Source: SZUA-430 sp044375275 (GTDB lineage Bacteria > Pseudomonadota > Alphaproteobacteria > Micropepsales > Micropepsaceae). From it: DNA of 26,949 bases. The position numbers and the translations under genes were made by a program. This document shows positions 8,990-16,985 of this stretch, piece after piece. The notes under the pieces are model-generated. The model was not told the DNA's origin, did not search any database, and was given only the letters and a program-made list of their open reading frames with translations. The DNA is taken from positions 1 to 26,949 of the forward strand of contig JBILMZ010000017.1 of assembly GCA_044375275.1 (NCBI GenBank). The letters run 5' to 3'. How positions within the stretch are numbered: position 1 is the first letter of the stretch; each line of letters opens with the position of its first letter.

Positions 8990-9373
8990 ATGTTCAGCTT
9001 CATGAACTGGCTTTTGACCTGGTGGAACGGCAACACGCTCGGAACGTGGATCTACACGAAGCGCAATGGCCGCCTCGTGGGTGAGGACGTGCTCGGCAAC
9101 GCCTACTACCAGACAGCGGACGGCAAGCGGCGCTGGGTGCTCTACAAGAACATCGCGGAGGCGTCTCTCGTGCCGGCCGAATGGCACGGGTGGCTGCATC
9201 ACACCGTTCCCAACCCGCCGACGGTAGAGCCGCCCAAGGTGAAGCCTTGGGAGTTGGAGCACCGGCCCAATCCGACGGGCACACCGCTTGCGTACAAACC
9301 AGCGGGAAGCCTGCTCGCAGGCGCCGCCCGCCCACATGCCACCGGCGACTACGAAGCCTGGCAGCCAAAGTAA
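8990..9373 (+). CDS. NADH:ubiquinone oxidoreductase accessory subunit, NDUFA12 family
   Basis: A 127-residue homologue of the mitochondrial complex I supernumerary subunit NDUFA12 (B17.2), present in alphaproteobacteria and in mitochondria. Family features include the aromatic N-terminus (MNWLLTWWNGNTLGTW), GRLVGEDVLGNAYYQ, RRWVLYKN, and the VPAEWHGWLHH core, followed by a proline-rich tail with KPWELEHRPNPTGT. It is expected to sit on the matrix/cytoplasmic arm of complex I and help assembly or stability. The start has a clear AAGGA ribosome site six bases upstream. The next gene begins 12 bases after the stop, so it is the head of a tight three-gene set with mlaD and the DUF2155 gene. The core nuo genes are not in the window. 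Confidence 0.92.
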   Translation: MFSFMNWLLTWWNGNTLGTWIYTKRNGRLVGEDVLGNAYYQTADGKRRWVLYKNIAEASLVPAEWHGWLHHTVPNPPTVEPPKVKPWELEHRPNPTGTPLAYKPAGSLLAGAARPHATGDYEAWQPK

Positions 9374-9385
9374 GAGGCAATTTTC

Positions 9386-9889
9386 ATGCAGAACGGATTC
9401 GTCGAAACACTGATCGGGGCCGCCGTCGTCATCCTGGCGGGGCTGTTTTTCTATTACGGCTGGAGCACGACGGAAGCCGGCTCCGTGCAGGGCTACCAGC
9501 TCGTCGCCAAATTCGAGCGGGTCGACGGCATCAATGTGGGAACCGATGTTCGCCTGTCGGGGATCAAGATCGGCACGGTGACCTCTCAGGAACTCGACTC
9601 AAAGTCCTACCGCGCCGTGCTGAAGATGAGCATTCGCGACGACGTGCCGATCCCCGACGACTCGTCGGTGAAGGTCGCAAGCGAAGGGCTTCTTGGAGGT
9701 TCATTTCTGGCCGTGATGCCGGGCGCGAGCGAAACCAACATGAAGCCCGGTGCAGAGTTTGAAATCACGCAGGGATCGGTGGACCTCATCACGCTGTTCG
9801 TGAAGTCGATGTCCGGCGGCGAGTCCAGGCCTGAACCTGCAGCGCCGGCAGCCGGCGCAGCGCCTGCAGCCGAACCTGCGACGCCCTGA
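9386..9889 (+). CDS. mlaD: MlaD-like MCE-domain lipid transport protein
   Basis: A 167-residue inner-membrane anchored MCE protein. In the Mla pathway MlaD is the hexameric periplasmic lipid-binding ring of the MlaFEDB ABC transporter, which keeps outer-membrane lipid asymmetry. One transmembrane helix lies at about residues 7-25 (VETLIGAAVVILAGLFFYY). The MCE core follows: YQLVAKFERVDGINVGTDVRLSGIKIG in part, then the VASEGLLGGSFLAV and ITQGSVDLITLF stretches. The C-terminus ends in an Ala/Pro-rich tail (from about 147). Ribosome site AAGAGG is eight bases upstream of ATG. Partner genes mlaE/mlaF are not in the window, as is common where mlaD sits apart. It lies between the NDUFA12 and DUF2155 genes with short gaps, which suggests one transcript. 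Confidence 0.9.
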   Translation: MQNGFVETLIGAAVVILAGLFFYYGWSTTEAGSVQGYQLVAKFERVDGINVGTDVRLSGIKIGTVTSQELDSKSYRAVLKMSIRDDVPIPDDSSVKVASEGLLGGSFLAVMPGASETNMKPGAEFEITQGSVDLITLFVKSMSGGESRPEPAAPAAGAAPAAEPATP

Positions 9890-9912
9890 CAACAAGAGAT
9901 AGAGTGGTGGTC

Positions 9913-10509
9913 ATGCGTAGGAACTTCCTGCTGGCAGGCTTGTTGGGCACCGTAGCCCTCGCGTGGTTCGTCGGGCCGCTGTCGGCCCAGCCTGACGTTC
10001 AACCGCCCGTCGAGATACCTCTCCCGCAACCGGAACCCGTACCCACTGAACCCGAAACGTCGGCAGAGCCCGTACCTCCATCTGAGTTTCCGGTTCAGCC
10101 GCCGGTCGAAGTACCCGTGACGCCACCGCCGCCGCCCGAAGTCGTTCCGACACCTTCGACAGGCGCCGCTCCGCAAGCCTTGGGCGTCATGCTGGGCGGG
10201 ATCGACAAGGTTGCTGCCCGCACCGCCAAGTTCGAGGCGAACCTCAAGCAGAAGGTCTTCTACAATACGCTGATCATCACAGCCTATGCCTGCAAGACCC
10301 GCCCGCCCGAGGAGCCGCCGGAGTCAGCCGCATTCCTGGAAATCCAGGAGCGCAAGCCCGACGGCACGACGCAGAAGCTGTTCTCGGGATGGATGTTCGC
10401 ATCGAGCCCGGCGCTGAACGCGCTGGAGCATCCGGTCTATGACGTCTGGGTCGTCGGCTGCAAGACCGCGCCGACCGCCAATACATCGCCGGTTCCGCCC
10501 AACTCGTAG
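9913..10509 (+). CDS. DUF2155 domain protein, exported, proline-rich linker
   Basis: A 198-residue protein of unknown function. It starts MRRNFLLAGLLGTVALAW and has a cleavable-looking signal ending near LSAQP. Residues about 26-80 are rich in Pro, Glu and Val with repeated PPVE(I/V)P-like units, suggesting an extended periplasmic spacer. The C-terminal half is the DUF2155 domain: LGGIDKVAARTAKFEANL, the paired cysteines in ITAYACKTRPP and VVGCKT, the LFSGWMFASSPALNALEHPVYDVW signature. I prefer ATG 9913 over the in-frame GTG at 9904 because the signal peptide begins there. It is 23 bases after mlaD. Unusually, its last 73 bases overlap the convergent aat gene, including codons of the conserved YDVWVVGC segment. 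Envelope role is inferred from signal and neighbour only. Confidence 0.87.
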   Translation: MRRNFLLAGLLGTVALAWFVGPLSAQPDVQPPVEIPLPQPEPVPTEPETSAEPVPPSEFPVQPPVEVPVTPPPPPEVVPTPSTGAAPQALGVMLGGIDKVAARTAKFEANLKQKVFYNTLIITAYACKTRPPEEPPESAAFLEIQERKPDGTTQKLFSGWMFASSPALNALEHPVYDVWVVGCKTAPTANTSPVPPNS

Positions 10510-11111
10510 AAATTGCCTTCGCCCGTAATCGCCTCGCGCAGCAGCTTTTTGTAGGCCGCGCGGGGAATTTCACGCGCGCCAAACTGGGTCAGGTGCTGCG
10601 TGATGAACTGCGTGTCGAGCAGCGTGTAGCCTCCGGCGCGCAGCCTGAAGACGAGGTTCACCAGCGCCATCTTGCTCACATCCGTGCGGCGACTGAACAT
10701 GCTCTCGCCGAAAAACGCGCGGCCCGTGGAGACGCCATAAAGCCCCCCGACAAGTTCCTCACCAGCCCACACTTCGACACTGTGCGCGTGACCGTTCTGG
10801 AAGAGGTGGATGTAGGAATCTTCAATCACCGGATTGATCCAGGTGTTGGAGCGCGTGCGCGTCTCTTCGGCACACAATGCAATCACGCGCTCAAAGGCGC
10901 GATCAACACCAACCGTATAGATGCTGGATCGCATGGTCCGCGCGAGCCGTCGCGGCAGGTGAAAATCGTCGAGCGGAATGATCCCGCGCAATTGGGGATC
11001 GAGCCAGAAGACCTCGTCATCATCACGGCTCTCGGACATCGGAAAATGGCCGCGACGATACGCGGCCAGAAGGATCTCCGGAGGGATGATCAGTGAGCCG
11101 TCACGACTCAC
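10437..11111 (-). CDS. aat: Leucyl/phenylalanyl-tRNA--protein transferase
   Basis: A 224-residue N-end-rule enzyme that adds Leu or Phe from aminoacyl-tRNA to proteins with N-terminal Lys or Arg, marking them for ClpS/ClpAP degradation. Typical segments are present: IPPEILLAAYRRGHFPM, WLDPQLRGIIPLDDFHL, the TWINPVIEDSY stretch, HSVEVW, GGLYGVSTGRAFFGESMF, and LLDTQFITQHLTQFGA. Length fits the family (about 220-240). The start is GTG at 11111, six bases after the accC stop, with no strong ribosome site, so translation probably depends on coupling to accC. It is the last gene of the aroQ-accB-accC-aat group. Its 3' end overlaps the convergent DUF2155 gene by 73 bases; the stop is TAG. Confidence 0.94.
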   Translation of the reverse strand: MSRDGSLIIPPEILLAAYRRGHFPMSESRDDDEVFWLDPQLRGIIPLDDFHLPRRLARTMRSSIYTVGVDRAFERVIALCAEETRTRSNTWINPVIEDSYIHLFQNGHAHSVEVWAGEELVGGLYGVSTGRAFFGESMFSRRTDVSKMALVNLVFRLRAGGYTLLDTQFITQHLTQFGAREIPRAAYKKLLREAITGEGNFYELGGTGDVLAVGAVLQPTTQTS

Positions 11112-11117
11112 GGGCGT

Positions 11118-12470
<1,353 letters not shown>

Positions 12471-12490
12471 GGTTCTGTATGTCCGGTGAA

Positions 12491-12961
12491 CTATTCGACG
12501 ATCAGCATGGGTTCGCCGTATTCAACCGGCTGACCGTCGCTGATGATGATCTGCGTGACGCGACCAGCCCGCGGAGCCGGGATCTGGTTCATCGTCTTCA
12601 TGGCTTCGATGATCAGAAGTGTCTGGCCTTCCGTAACCGTATCGCCCACCTTCACGAAAGGTGCTGCACCCGGGGAGGGCGCCATATATACCGTACCGAC
12701 CATGGGCGACGTGACCAGGCCCGGATGGCTTGCCGTATCCGCCTTCGGTGCCGGGGCAACCGAACCACCAGCGGGAGCGGAGACAGGCGCATGCGAGACG
12801 GCATGGACGGCCGACACCTGAATGTTGCGCGCCACGCGCACACGCAGCCCTGCCTTTTCAATCTCGATCTCCGAAAGACCGGTTTCTTCAAGAATGCCGG
12901 CAAGGTCCCGGATCAGGCGGGACTCGAGGGGATCGTTTGCAGACTTTGAATCTTTGCTCAT
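12491..12961 (-). CDS. accB: Acetyl-CoA carboxylase biotin carboxyl carrier protein
   Basis: A 156-residue biotin carrier. The N-terminal part (about 10-50: LIRDLAGILEETGLSEIEI) matches the domain that docks to AccC; a flexible Ala/Pro-rich linker spans about 52-80; and the C-terminal biotinyl domain runs from about 83. The biotinylated Lys is residue 122 in EAMKTMN, and the protruding thumb seen only in AccB is visible as PSPGAAPFV (about 95-103). ATG 12961 has a good AAGGA ribosome site six bases upstream. It lies 27 bases after aroQ and 20 bases before accC, the common alphaproteobacterial order. Confidence 0.96.
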   Translation of the reverse strand: MSKDSKSANDPLESRLIRDLAGILEETGLSEIEIEKAGLRVRVARNIQVSAVHAVSHAPVSAPAGGSVAPAPKADTASHPGLVTSPMVGTVYMAPSPGAAPFVKVGDTVTEGQTLLIIEAMKTMNQIPAPRAGRVTQIIISDGQPVEYGEPMLIVE

Positions 12962-12988
12962 GTTCAGTCCTTTTGAGCCTGCGCCTGT

Positions 12989-13432
12989 TCAGGCGGTTTT
13001 TATCAGTTGGGACAGGGCCTGGAGGGCCAGAACATATCCCTGGGCGCCGACACCGCAGATGACACCTGTGACAGCAGGGGACACATAGGAGGTGTGACGG
13101 AACGGTTCCCGCTTGTATGGATTCGAAATGTGGACCTCGATCGCCGGCAGGGTGAACGATTTCAGCGCATCATGAAGCGCCACAGACGTGTGCGTATAGG
13201 CCCCGGCGTTCAGAATCAATGCCGAAGCGGAGAGGCGAGCCTCCTGCACCCAGTCGACCAGAACGCCCTCGTGGTTGGACTGCCGGAACGCGATGGTTAA
13301 GCCCGCCGCTGCCGCCGCCGCCTTGCAACTTTCTTCAATGTTTTCGAGGGTTGTGTGTCCATAAATTTCAGGCTCGCGCGTTCCCAAAAGATTGAGATTC
13401 GGCCCGTTCAAAACATAGATAGGTTTTGCCAT
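12989..13432 (-). CDS. aroQ: Type II 3-dehydroquinate dehydratase
   Basis: A 147-residue cytoplasmic enzyme of the shikimate pathway that dehydrates 3-dehydroquinate to 3-dehydroshikimate and forms a dodecamer. The start reads MAKPIYVLNGPNLNLLGTREPEIYG, with the lid-loop Arg19 and catalytic Tyr24; the active-site stretch NAGAYTHTSVALHD and the catalytic His101 in EVHISNP follow. I chose ATG 13432 over the longer GTG 13447 because family members begin here and an AGGA ribosome site lies just upstream, whereas none precedes the GTG. It heads the minus-strand group with accB, accC and aat, and faces thiS divergently over about 145 bases that should hold both promoters. Confidence 0.95.
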   Translation of the reverse strand: MAKPIYVLNGPNLNLLGTREPEIYGHTTLENIEESCKAAAAAAGLTIAFRQSNHEGVLVDWVQEARLSASALILNAGAYTHTSVALHDALKSFTLPAIEVHISNPYKREPFRHTSYVSPAVTGVICGVGAQGYVLALQALSQLIKTA

Positions 13433-13577
13433 TGCATCCTGAGCCACAGATAGTGTTAACAGCGCACGTCGCAGTTATAGCCATAGTCAATTGTCCAAGA
13501 AAGGACGGTCATCGCCGGTGCTTGCCTCATTGCGGGCAAATGACGATGAATCGCAGAAACAGAGAGAGCATAGTCGG

Positions 13578-13781
13578 ATGCTGAGGGTCACGATCAATGG
13601 CCGGGACCATGAACTGGAAAGCCCGGTTACTGTGGCGCAGGTCATCGAGCGACTGGGCTGGGACCCCCGAAAGATCGCCGTCGAAAGAAACCTGGAAATC
13701 GTTCCCCGGTCTGCGCACGGGACCACGACGCTCGCAGATGGAGACCGGCTCGAACTTGTCAATTTTGTCGGCGGCGGCTGA
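13578..13781 (+). CDS. thiS: Thiamine biosynthesis sulfur carrier protein ThiS
   Basis: A 67-residue ubiquitin-fold protein that carries sulfur as a C-terminal thiocarboxylate to the thiazole synthase ThiG. The fold begins MLRVTINGRDHEL; VAERNLEIVP-like residues appear as AVERNLEIVP; the C-terminus ends FVGGG, with the needed Gly-Gly. Size is normal (65-70). ATG 13578 is chosen since the ubiquitin fold begins there; the frame stays open 29 codons upstream but only with a rare TTG start. The ribosome site is weak (AGAGAGAG region). ThiG starts 20 bases after the stop. No thiE, thiC, thiF or thiO lies in the window, so the rest of the pathway must be elsewhere. Confidence 0.93.
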   Translation: MLRVTINGRDHELESPVTVAQVIERLGWDPRKIAVERNLEIVPRSAHGTTTLADGDRLELVNFVGGG

Positions 13782-13801
13782 ATCACAAGGCGGAATGACC
13801 C

Positions 13802-14581
13802 ATGCAGAATGAAAACGACACCTGGACCGTAGCTGGCCGAACCTTCCGTTCACGCCTCATCATCGGCACGGGAAAGTACCGGGACTATGCCCAGAACGCG
13901 GCGGCCCTGGTCGCTTCCGGCGCGGAAATCGTAACGGTGGCGCTGCGCCGCGTGAACGTGAGCGAGCCTGACAGTCCAAAGCTTGTCGATTTCATCGATC
14001 CGGCAAAGTACACCTACCTGCCGAATACGGCGGGCTGCTACACGGCCGAAGACGCCGTGCGCACACTGCGCCTGGCCCGCGAGGCGGGAGGCTGGAACCT
14101 GGTCAAGCTCGAAGTGCTCGGCGACCGCAAGACCCTCTACCCGGACATGATTGAAACGCTGCGTGCCACCGACGTCCTGATCAAGGACGGTTTTGACGTG
14201 ATGGTCTATTGCTCGGACGATCCGCTCATGTGCAAGCGGCTTGAGGAGGCGGGGGCAGCCGCGATCATGCCACTCGCCGCGCCCATTGGGTCGGGTCTCG
14301 GGGTGCAGAACCCTGTAAACATTCGGCTGATCATCGAGGCAGCCAAGGTGCCTGTGCTTGTCGATGCCGGTGTCGGCACGGCATCAGACGCGGCCATAGC
14401 GATGGAGTTGGGTTGCGACGGCGTGCTGATGAACACGGCCATTGCCGAGGCCCGCGAACCCATCCTGATGGCGCAGGCAATGAAAGCCGCTGTCGAGGCG
14501 GGCAGGCTTGCCTATCGAGCCGGTCGAATGAAAAGGAAGAGCTATGCAGACCCCTCGTCACCCCTCGCGGGGCTGATCTGA
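13802..14581 (+). CDS. thiG: Thiazole synthase ThiG
   Basis: A 259-residue TIM-barrel enzyme that builds the thiazole phosphate of thiamine from 1-deoxyxylulose 5-phosphate, ThiS thiocarboxylate and dehydroglycine. It shows RLIIGTGKYRDY near the start, the Schiff-base Lys102 in NLVKLEVLGD, VMVYCSDDP, the PLAAPIGSGLGVQNP loop and VDAGVGTASDAAIAMELGCDGVLMNTAIA, the phosphate-binding end of the barrel. The length is typical of the stand-alone ThiG. The stop lies only three bases from the stop of the convergent DsbA-like gene, leaving no room for a separate terminator. Confidence 0.96.
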   Translation: MQNENDTWTVAGRTFRSRLIIGTGKYRDYAQNAAALVASGAEIVTVALRRVNVSEPDSPKLVDFIDPAKYTYLPNTAGCYTAEDAVRTLRLAREAGGWNLVKLEVLGDRKTLYPDMIETLRATDVLIKDGFDVMVYCSDDPLMCKRLEEAGAAAIMPLAAPIGSGLGVQNPVNIRLIIEAAKVPVLVDAGVGTASDAAIAMELGCDGVLMNTAIAEAREPILMAQAMKAAVEAGRLAYRAGRMKRKSYADPSSPLAGLI

Positions 14582-14584
14582 CCT

Positions 14585-15370
14585 TCAGCCGCCCTTCTTC
14601 GCCTTGCGCGCGGCCGCAACCGCAGCCTTGAGTTCAGAGAGGGGCAGGGCACCTGCATAGGGTGTGTCGCCGATATAGAACGTAGGCGTTGCCTCGATGC
14701 CCAGCTTCTGCGCCAGCTCATGGTTCCGGCTGATCACGTCAGACGACGACGGTGCGGCCATGTCCGCAGCGAGCTTTACCGTGTCGATTCCCACACCCTT
14801 GGCAATCGCCATGACGCTCTCTTGCGTGATTTCATCGGCGGACATGAGTGCGATATGGAAGTCCCAGTACTTGCCCTGCTTGACCGAGGCGACTGCCGCC
14901 CGGGCGGCCATTTCCGAATCCCGTGACAGGATCGGAAACTCCTTCATGACCAACCTGATGTTTCCATCCTGCTTTATCAGCTGGGAGAGCTCCGGGACAA
15001 TCTTCCGGCAATAGCCGCACTTGTAGTCAAAGAACTCCACGATCGTGACGTCACCATTCGGGTTTCCGGCCACAATGGCATCAGGGCGGTTGAAGAGATC
15101 GGCGGCATATTTCTTGGCGCCTTCCTTCATGCGCGACATGCGCTGGTCGTTCTCTTTGGTTTCCATGCGCCGGACGGCCTCAAAGATCACTTCCGGGTTT
15201 TCAAGAAGGTAGTTCTTGACGATCCGCTCGATGTCTTCCTTGCTGCTGGCGACTGCTGGAGCACCATCGCTCCCGACGTTTCCACGCGCCAGGAACAGCG
15301 CAACGAAAACGCCGACCACCATGAGGGCGGCGCCTGCCAGAATGATGAGTGTCGACTTTGAAGGTTGCAT
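14585..15370 (-). CDS. DsbA/ScsC-like thioredoxin-fold protein, membrane anchored
   Basis: A 261-residue periplasmic thiol-disulfide protein. One hydrophobic helix at about 8-27 anchors or exports it. A charged helical segment follows (about 43-95) with the YLLENPEVIFEAV pattern seen in ScsC/Com1-like proteins, where the N-terminal region can drive oligomers. The thioredoxin domain has the CGYC redox pair at 118-121 (FFDYKCGYCRK) and the cis-Pro loop ATPTFYIG at about 227-234. It could act as an oxidase or an isomerase; the sequence does not decide. It follows the M48 peptidase gene by 42 bases on the same strand, which suggests a joint role in envelope protein quality. The stop is three bases from that of thiG. 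Confidence 0.9.
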   Translation of the reverse strand: MQPSKSTLIILAGAALMVVGVFVALFLARGNVGSDGAPAVASSKEDIERIVKNYLLENPEVIFEAVRRMETKENDQRMSRMKEGAKKYAADLFNRPDAIVAGNPNGDVTIVEFFDYKCGYCRKIVPELSQLIKQDGNIRLVMKEFPILSRDSEMAARAAVASVKQGKYWDFHIALMSADEITQESVMAIAKGVGIDTVKLAADMAAPSSSDVISRNHELAQKLGIEATPTFYIGDTPYAGALPLSELKAAVAAARKAKKGG

Positions 15371-15412
15371 GATGTTTGCGTCTGGCCGGATGTGATTGCG
15401 ATGGAAGGGTGG

Positions 15413-16783
15413 TTAGCGTTTGGACAAATTGGCCTGGCTGGCCTGCGCGATCGAAATGATGTCGTTGGCGCGTTGCCAGTCGCGTCCGCTTTCTTTCAGC
15501 TTGGGAAGCGCGCGTTGCGCAAAACTGATCGCCTGGGGGTATCGGCGGATCGCGAAATAGCGTTCAGCTGTGGCAAGCGCAGCAAGGGTCTCGTCGCCAG
15601 ACCTCGAGTACGCGTCAGCCAGGTAATACCAGGCCATCCCGTTCTCCGGTTCTTCCTTGATGGCAGCTTTCAGGTGCTTGATGGCTTCGGGTACGCTCGA
15701 GTCAATTTCCGTCGCAAGAAGGGCAGAGCCAAGGCCGATGCGCAAGAGAGGCTCGTTCGGTGCGAGCTGCACGGATTTCCGGTAAGCAGGGACACCTTCT
15801 TTGGGCTGGCTCGACTCAACCAGCATCTGCCCCCGCAGTTCCCAGAAATAGGGGTTGTTGGGCTCGTCATTGAGGAGGCTATCGATTTGCGGCAGGGCGC
15901 TGTCCAGATCGGCTGCCCGGAAGTACGCAGCAGAACGCGCGTATCGGGCAGGCTTGCTTGTGTCCGAGAACGGATAGCGTCGAAGCACGTGGGTCGGCGC
16001 ATCGATGAAGCCACGAAGCTTGGCCTTCATCATCTCGTACTCTTCAAGCTCCTTTGGCGAATCGAGCTTGTCCCTGTACTTGGAACTCTCGACCAGGTTC
16101 AGAAGCGATGAAGCGCGATCCCGTGACAGCGGATGGGTCCGGATGAACGGATCCTGCCTCACGCCATTCAGGGCTTCCTGGTCTGCAAAGAGATCGAACA
16201 CGGAATACATGCCGCGTGGCGACTGGCCTGTCGCCTCCATGAATTTCGCGCCCGCCTGGTCCGCTGCGGATTCCTGGGCTCTGCTGAATGTCATGTACTC
16301 GCGTTGCGCGACCGACTGGGAACCGATCAGAAGTCCAAGTCCGAGATCCGGAGCACCGGCCGCGATCGCCGCGACGCCTGCCAACATGCCGATGATCATC
16401 GGGATTTCGGCCTTGCCGGCTGCATCCGCACCGCGCGCAAGGTGACCTCCGGAGATGTGACCGGTTTCGTGGGCAATGACGCCTTTCAATTCGTTCGGTG
16501 ATTTCAGTGTTGTGATCATGCCCGTATGGATGAACACGTTTTGGCCACCAGCGACGAAAGCGTTCAGGCTGTCATCCTTGATGATGTAGATGTTGACGGA
16601 TTTTGCATCGAGGCCGGCTGCGGCGAAAATGGGCTCGCTGTAGCCGCGCAGGATGCGTTCAATTTCGGCATCACGAATGCCGGCTTTGTCGGCGGCCAGA
16701 ACGGACGTCGCTGAAAGAAGCACGATGCTGAGGGAGGCCAGGGTGCGCCGGGCCAAGGCCAGCGTTGTCTGCCGGGAGATCAT
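15413..16783 (-). CDS. M48 family zinc metalloprotease with TPR-like repeats (BepA-like)
   Basis: A 456-residue exported protease. A signal peptide is visible (about 1-30: RRTLASLSIVLLSATSVLA). The M48 catalytic domain has GYSEPIFAAAGLD, HETGHISGGH with zinc ligands at His105 and His109 and catalytic Glu106, and the third ligand Glu171 in SRAQESAAD. The C-terminal half is helical with TPR-like units (AAYFRAADLDSALPQIDSLL, NPYFWELRGQMLVES, GMAWYYLADAYSRSGD). This layout is that of BepA/YfgC, which helps LptD and other outer-membrane proteins mature or degrades failed ones. It heads a two-gene unit with the DsbA-like gene, a sensible partner since LptD needs disulfides. Role in this host is inferred. 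Confidence 0.9.
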   Translation of the reverse strand: MISRQTTLALARRTLASLSIVLLSATSVLAADKAGIRDAEIERILRGYSEPIFAAAGLDAKSVNIYIIKDDSLNAFVAGGQNVFIHTGMITTLKSPNELKGVIAHETGHISGGHLARGADAAGKAEIPMIIGMLAGVAAIAAGAPDLGLGLLIGSQSVAQREYMTFSRAQESAADQAGAKFMEATGQSPRGMYSVFDLFADQEALNGVRQDPFIRTHPLSRDRASSLLNLVESSKYRDKLDSPKELEEYEMMKAKLRGFIDAPTHVLRRYPFSDTSKPARYARSAAYFRAADLDSALPQIDSLLNDEPNNPYFWELRGQMLVESSQPKEGVPAYRKSVQLAPNEPLLRIGLGSALLATEIDSSVPEAIKHLKAAIKEEPENGMAWYYLADAYSRSGDETLAALATAERYFAIRRYPQAISFAQRALPKLKESGRDWQRANDIISIAQASQANLSKR

Positions 16784-16857
16784 CGATCTAGAAACTCCAA
16801 CTGAAAGTCATTGTCCAGCAAGCCACCCACCCATAAATATACGCCAAAGGAACGGTA

Positions 16858-16871
16858 CGGGGCCACCCCCG
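16858..16871. promoter_or_regulatory. Divergent control region between the M48 protease and aminotransferase genes (short inverted repeat)
   Basis: The 202-base gap from 16784 to 16985 must start two divergent transcripts. I see a small inverted repeat, CGGGG (16858-16862) and CCCCG (16867-16871), with a four-base loop, and an AT-rich patch at about 16832-16842. Clear paired promoter boxes are not apparent. The aminotransferase has a normal AGGAAA ribosome site. Confidence 0.25.
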
Positions 16872-16985
16872 GCGCGTCAATCACGGCCATGTGATTATTC
16901 TCTCGCGCACGTTAGCAAAAGTCGAACAAAACCGCCAAAATCAGAGCGCCGCTAAGCTACAGGGCCAAGCAGGTCAGGAAACGTC

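Noticed and set aside
8814..9005. Small 63-codon plus-strand frame before the NDUFA12 gene
   Set aside because: It overlaps the next gene's start, has low-complexity Pro/Gly content and no recognisable family or ribosome site.
13433..13577. TPP riboswitch before thiS
   Set aside because: I looked for the CTGAGA and ACCTGATC-type conserved cores and did not see them on the thiS strand.
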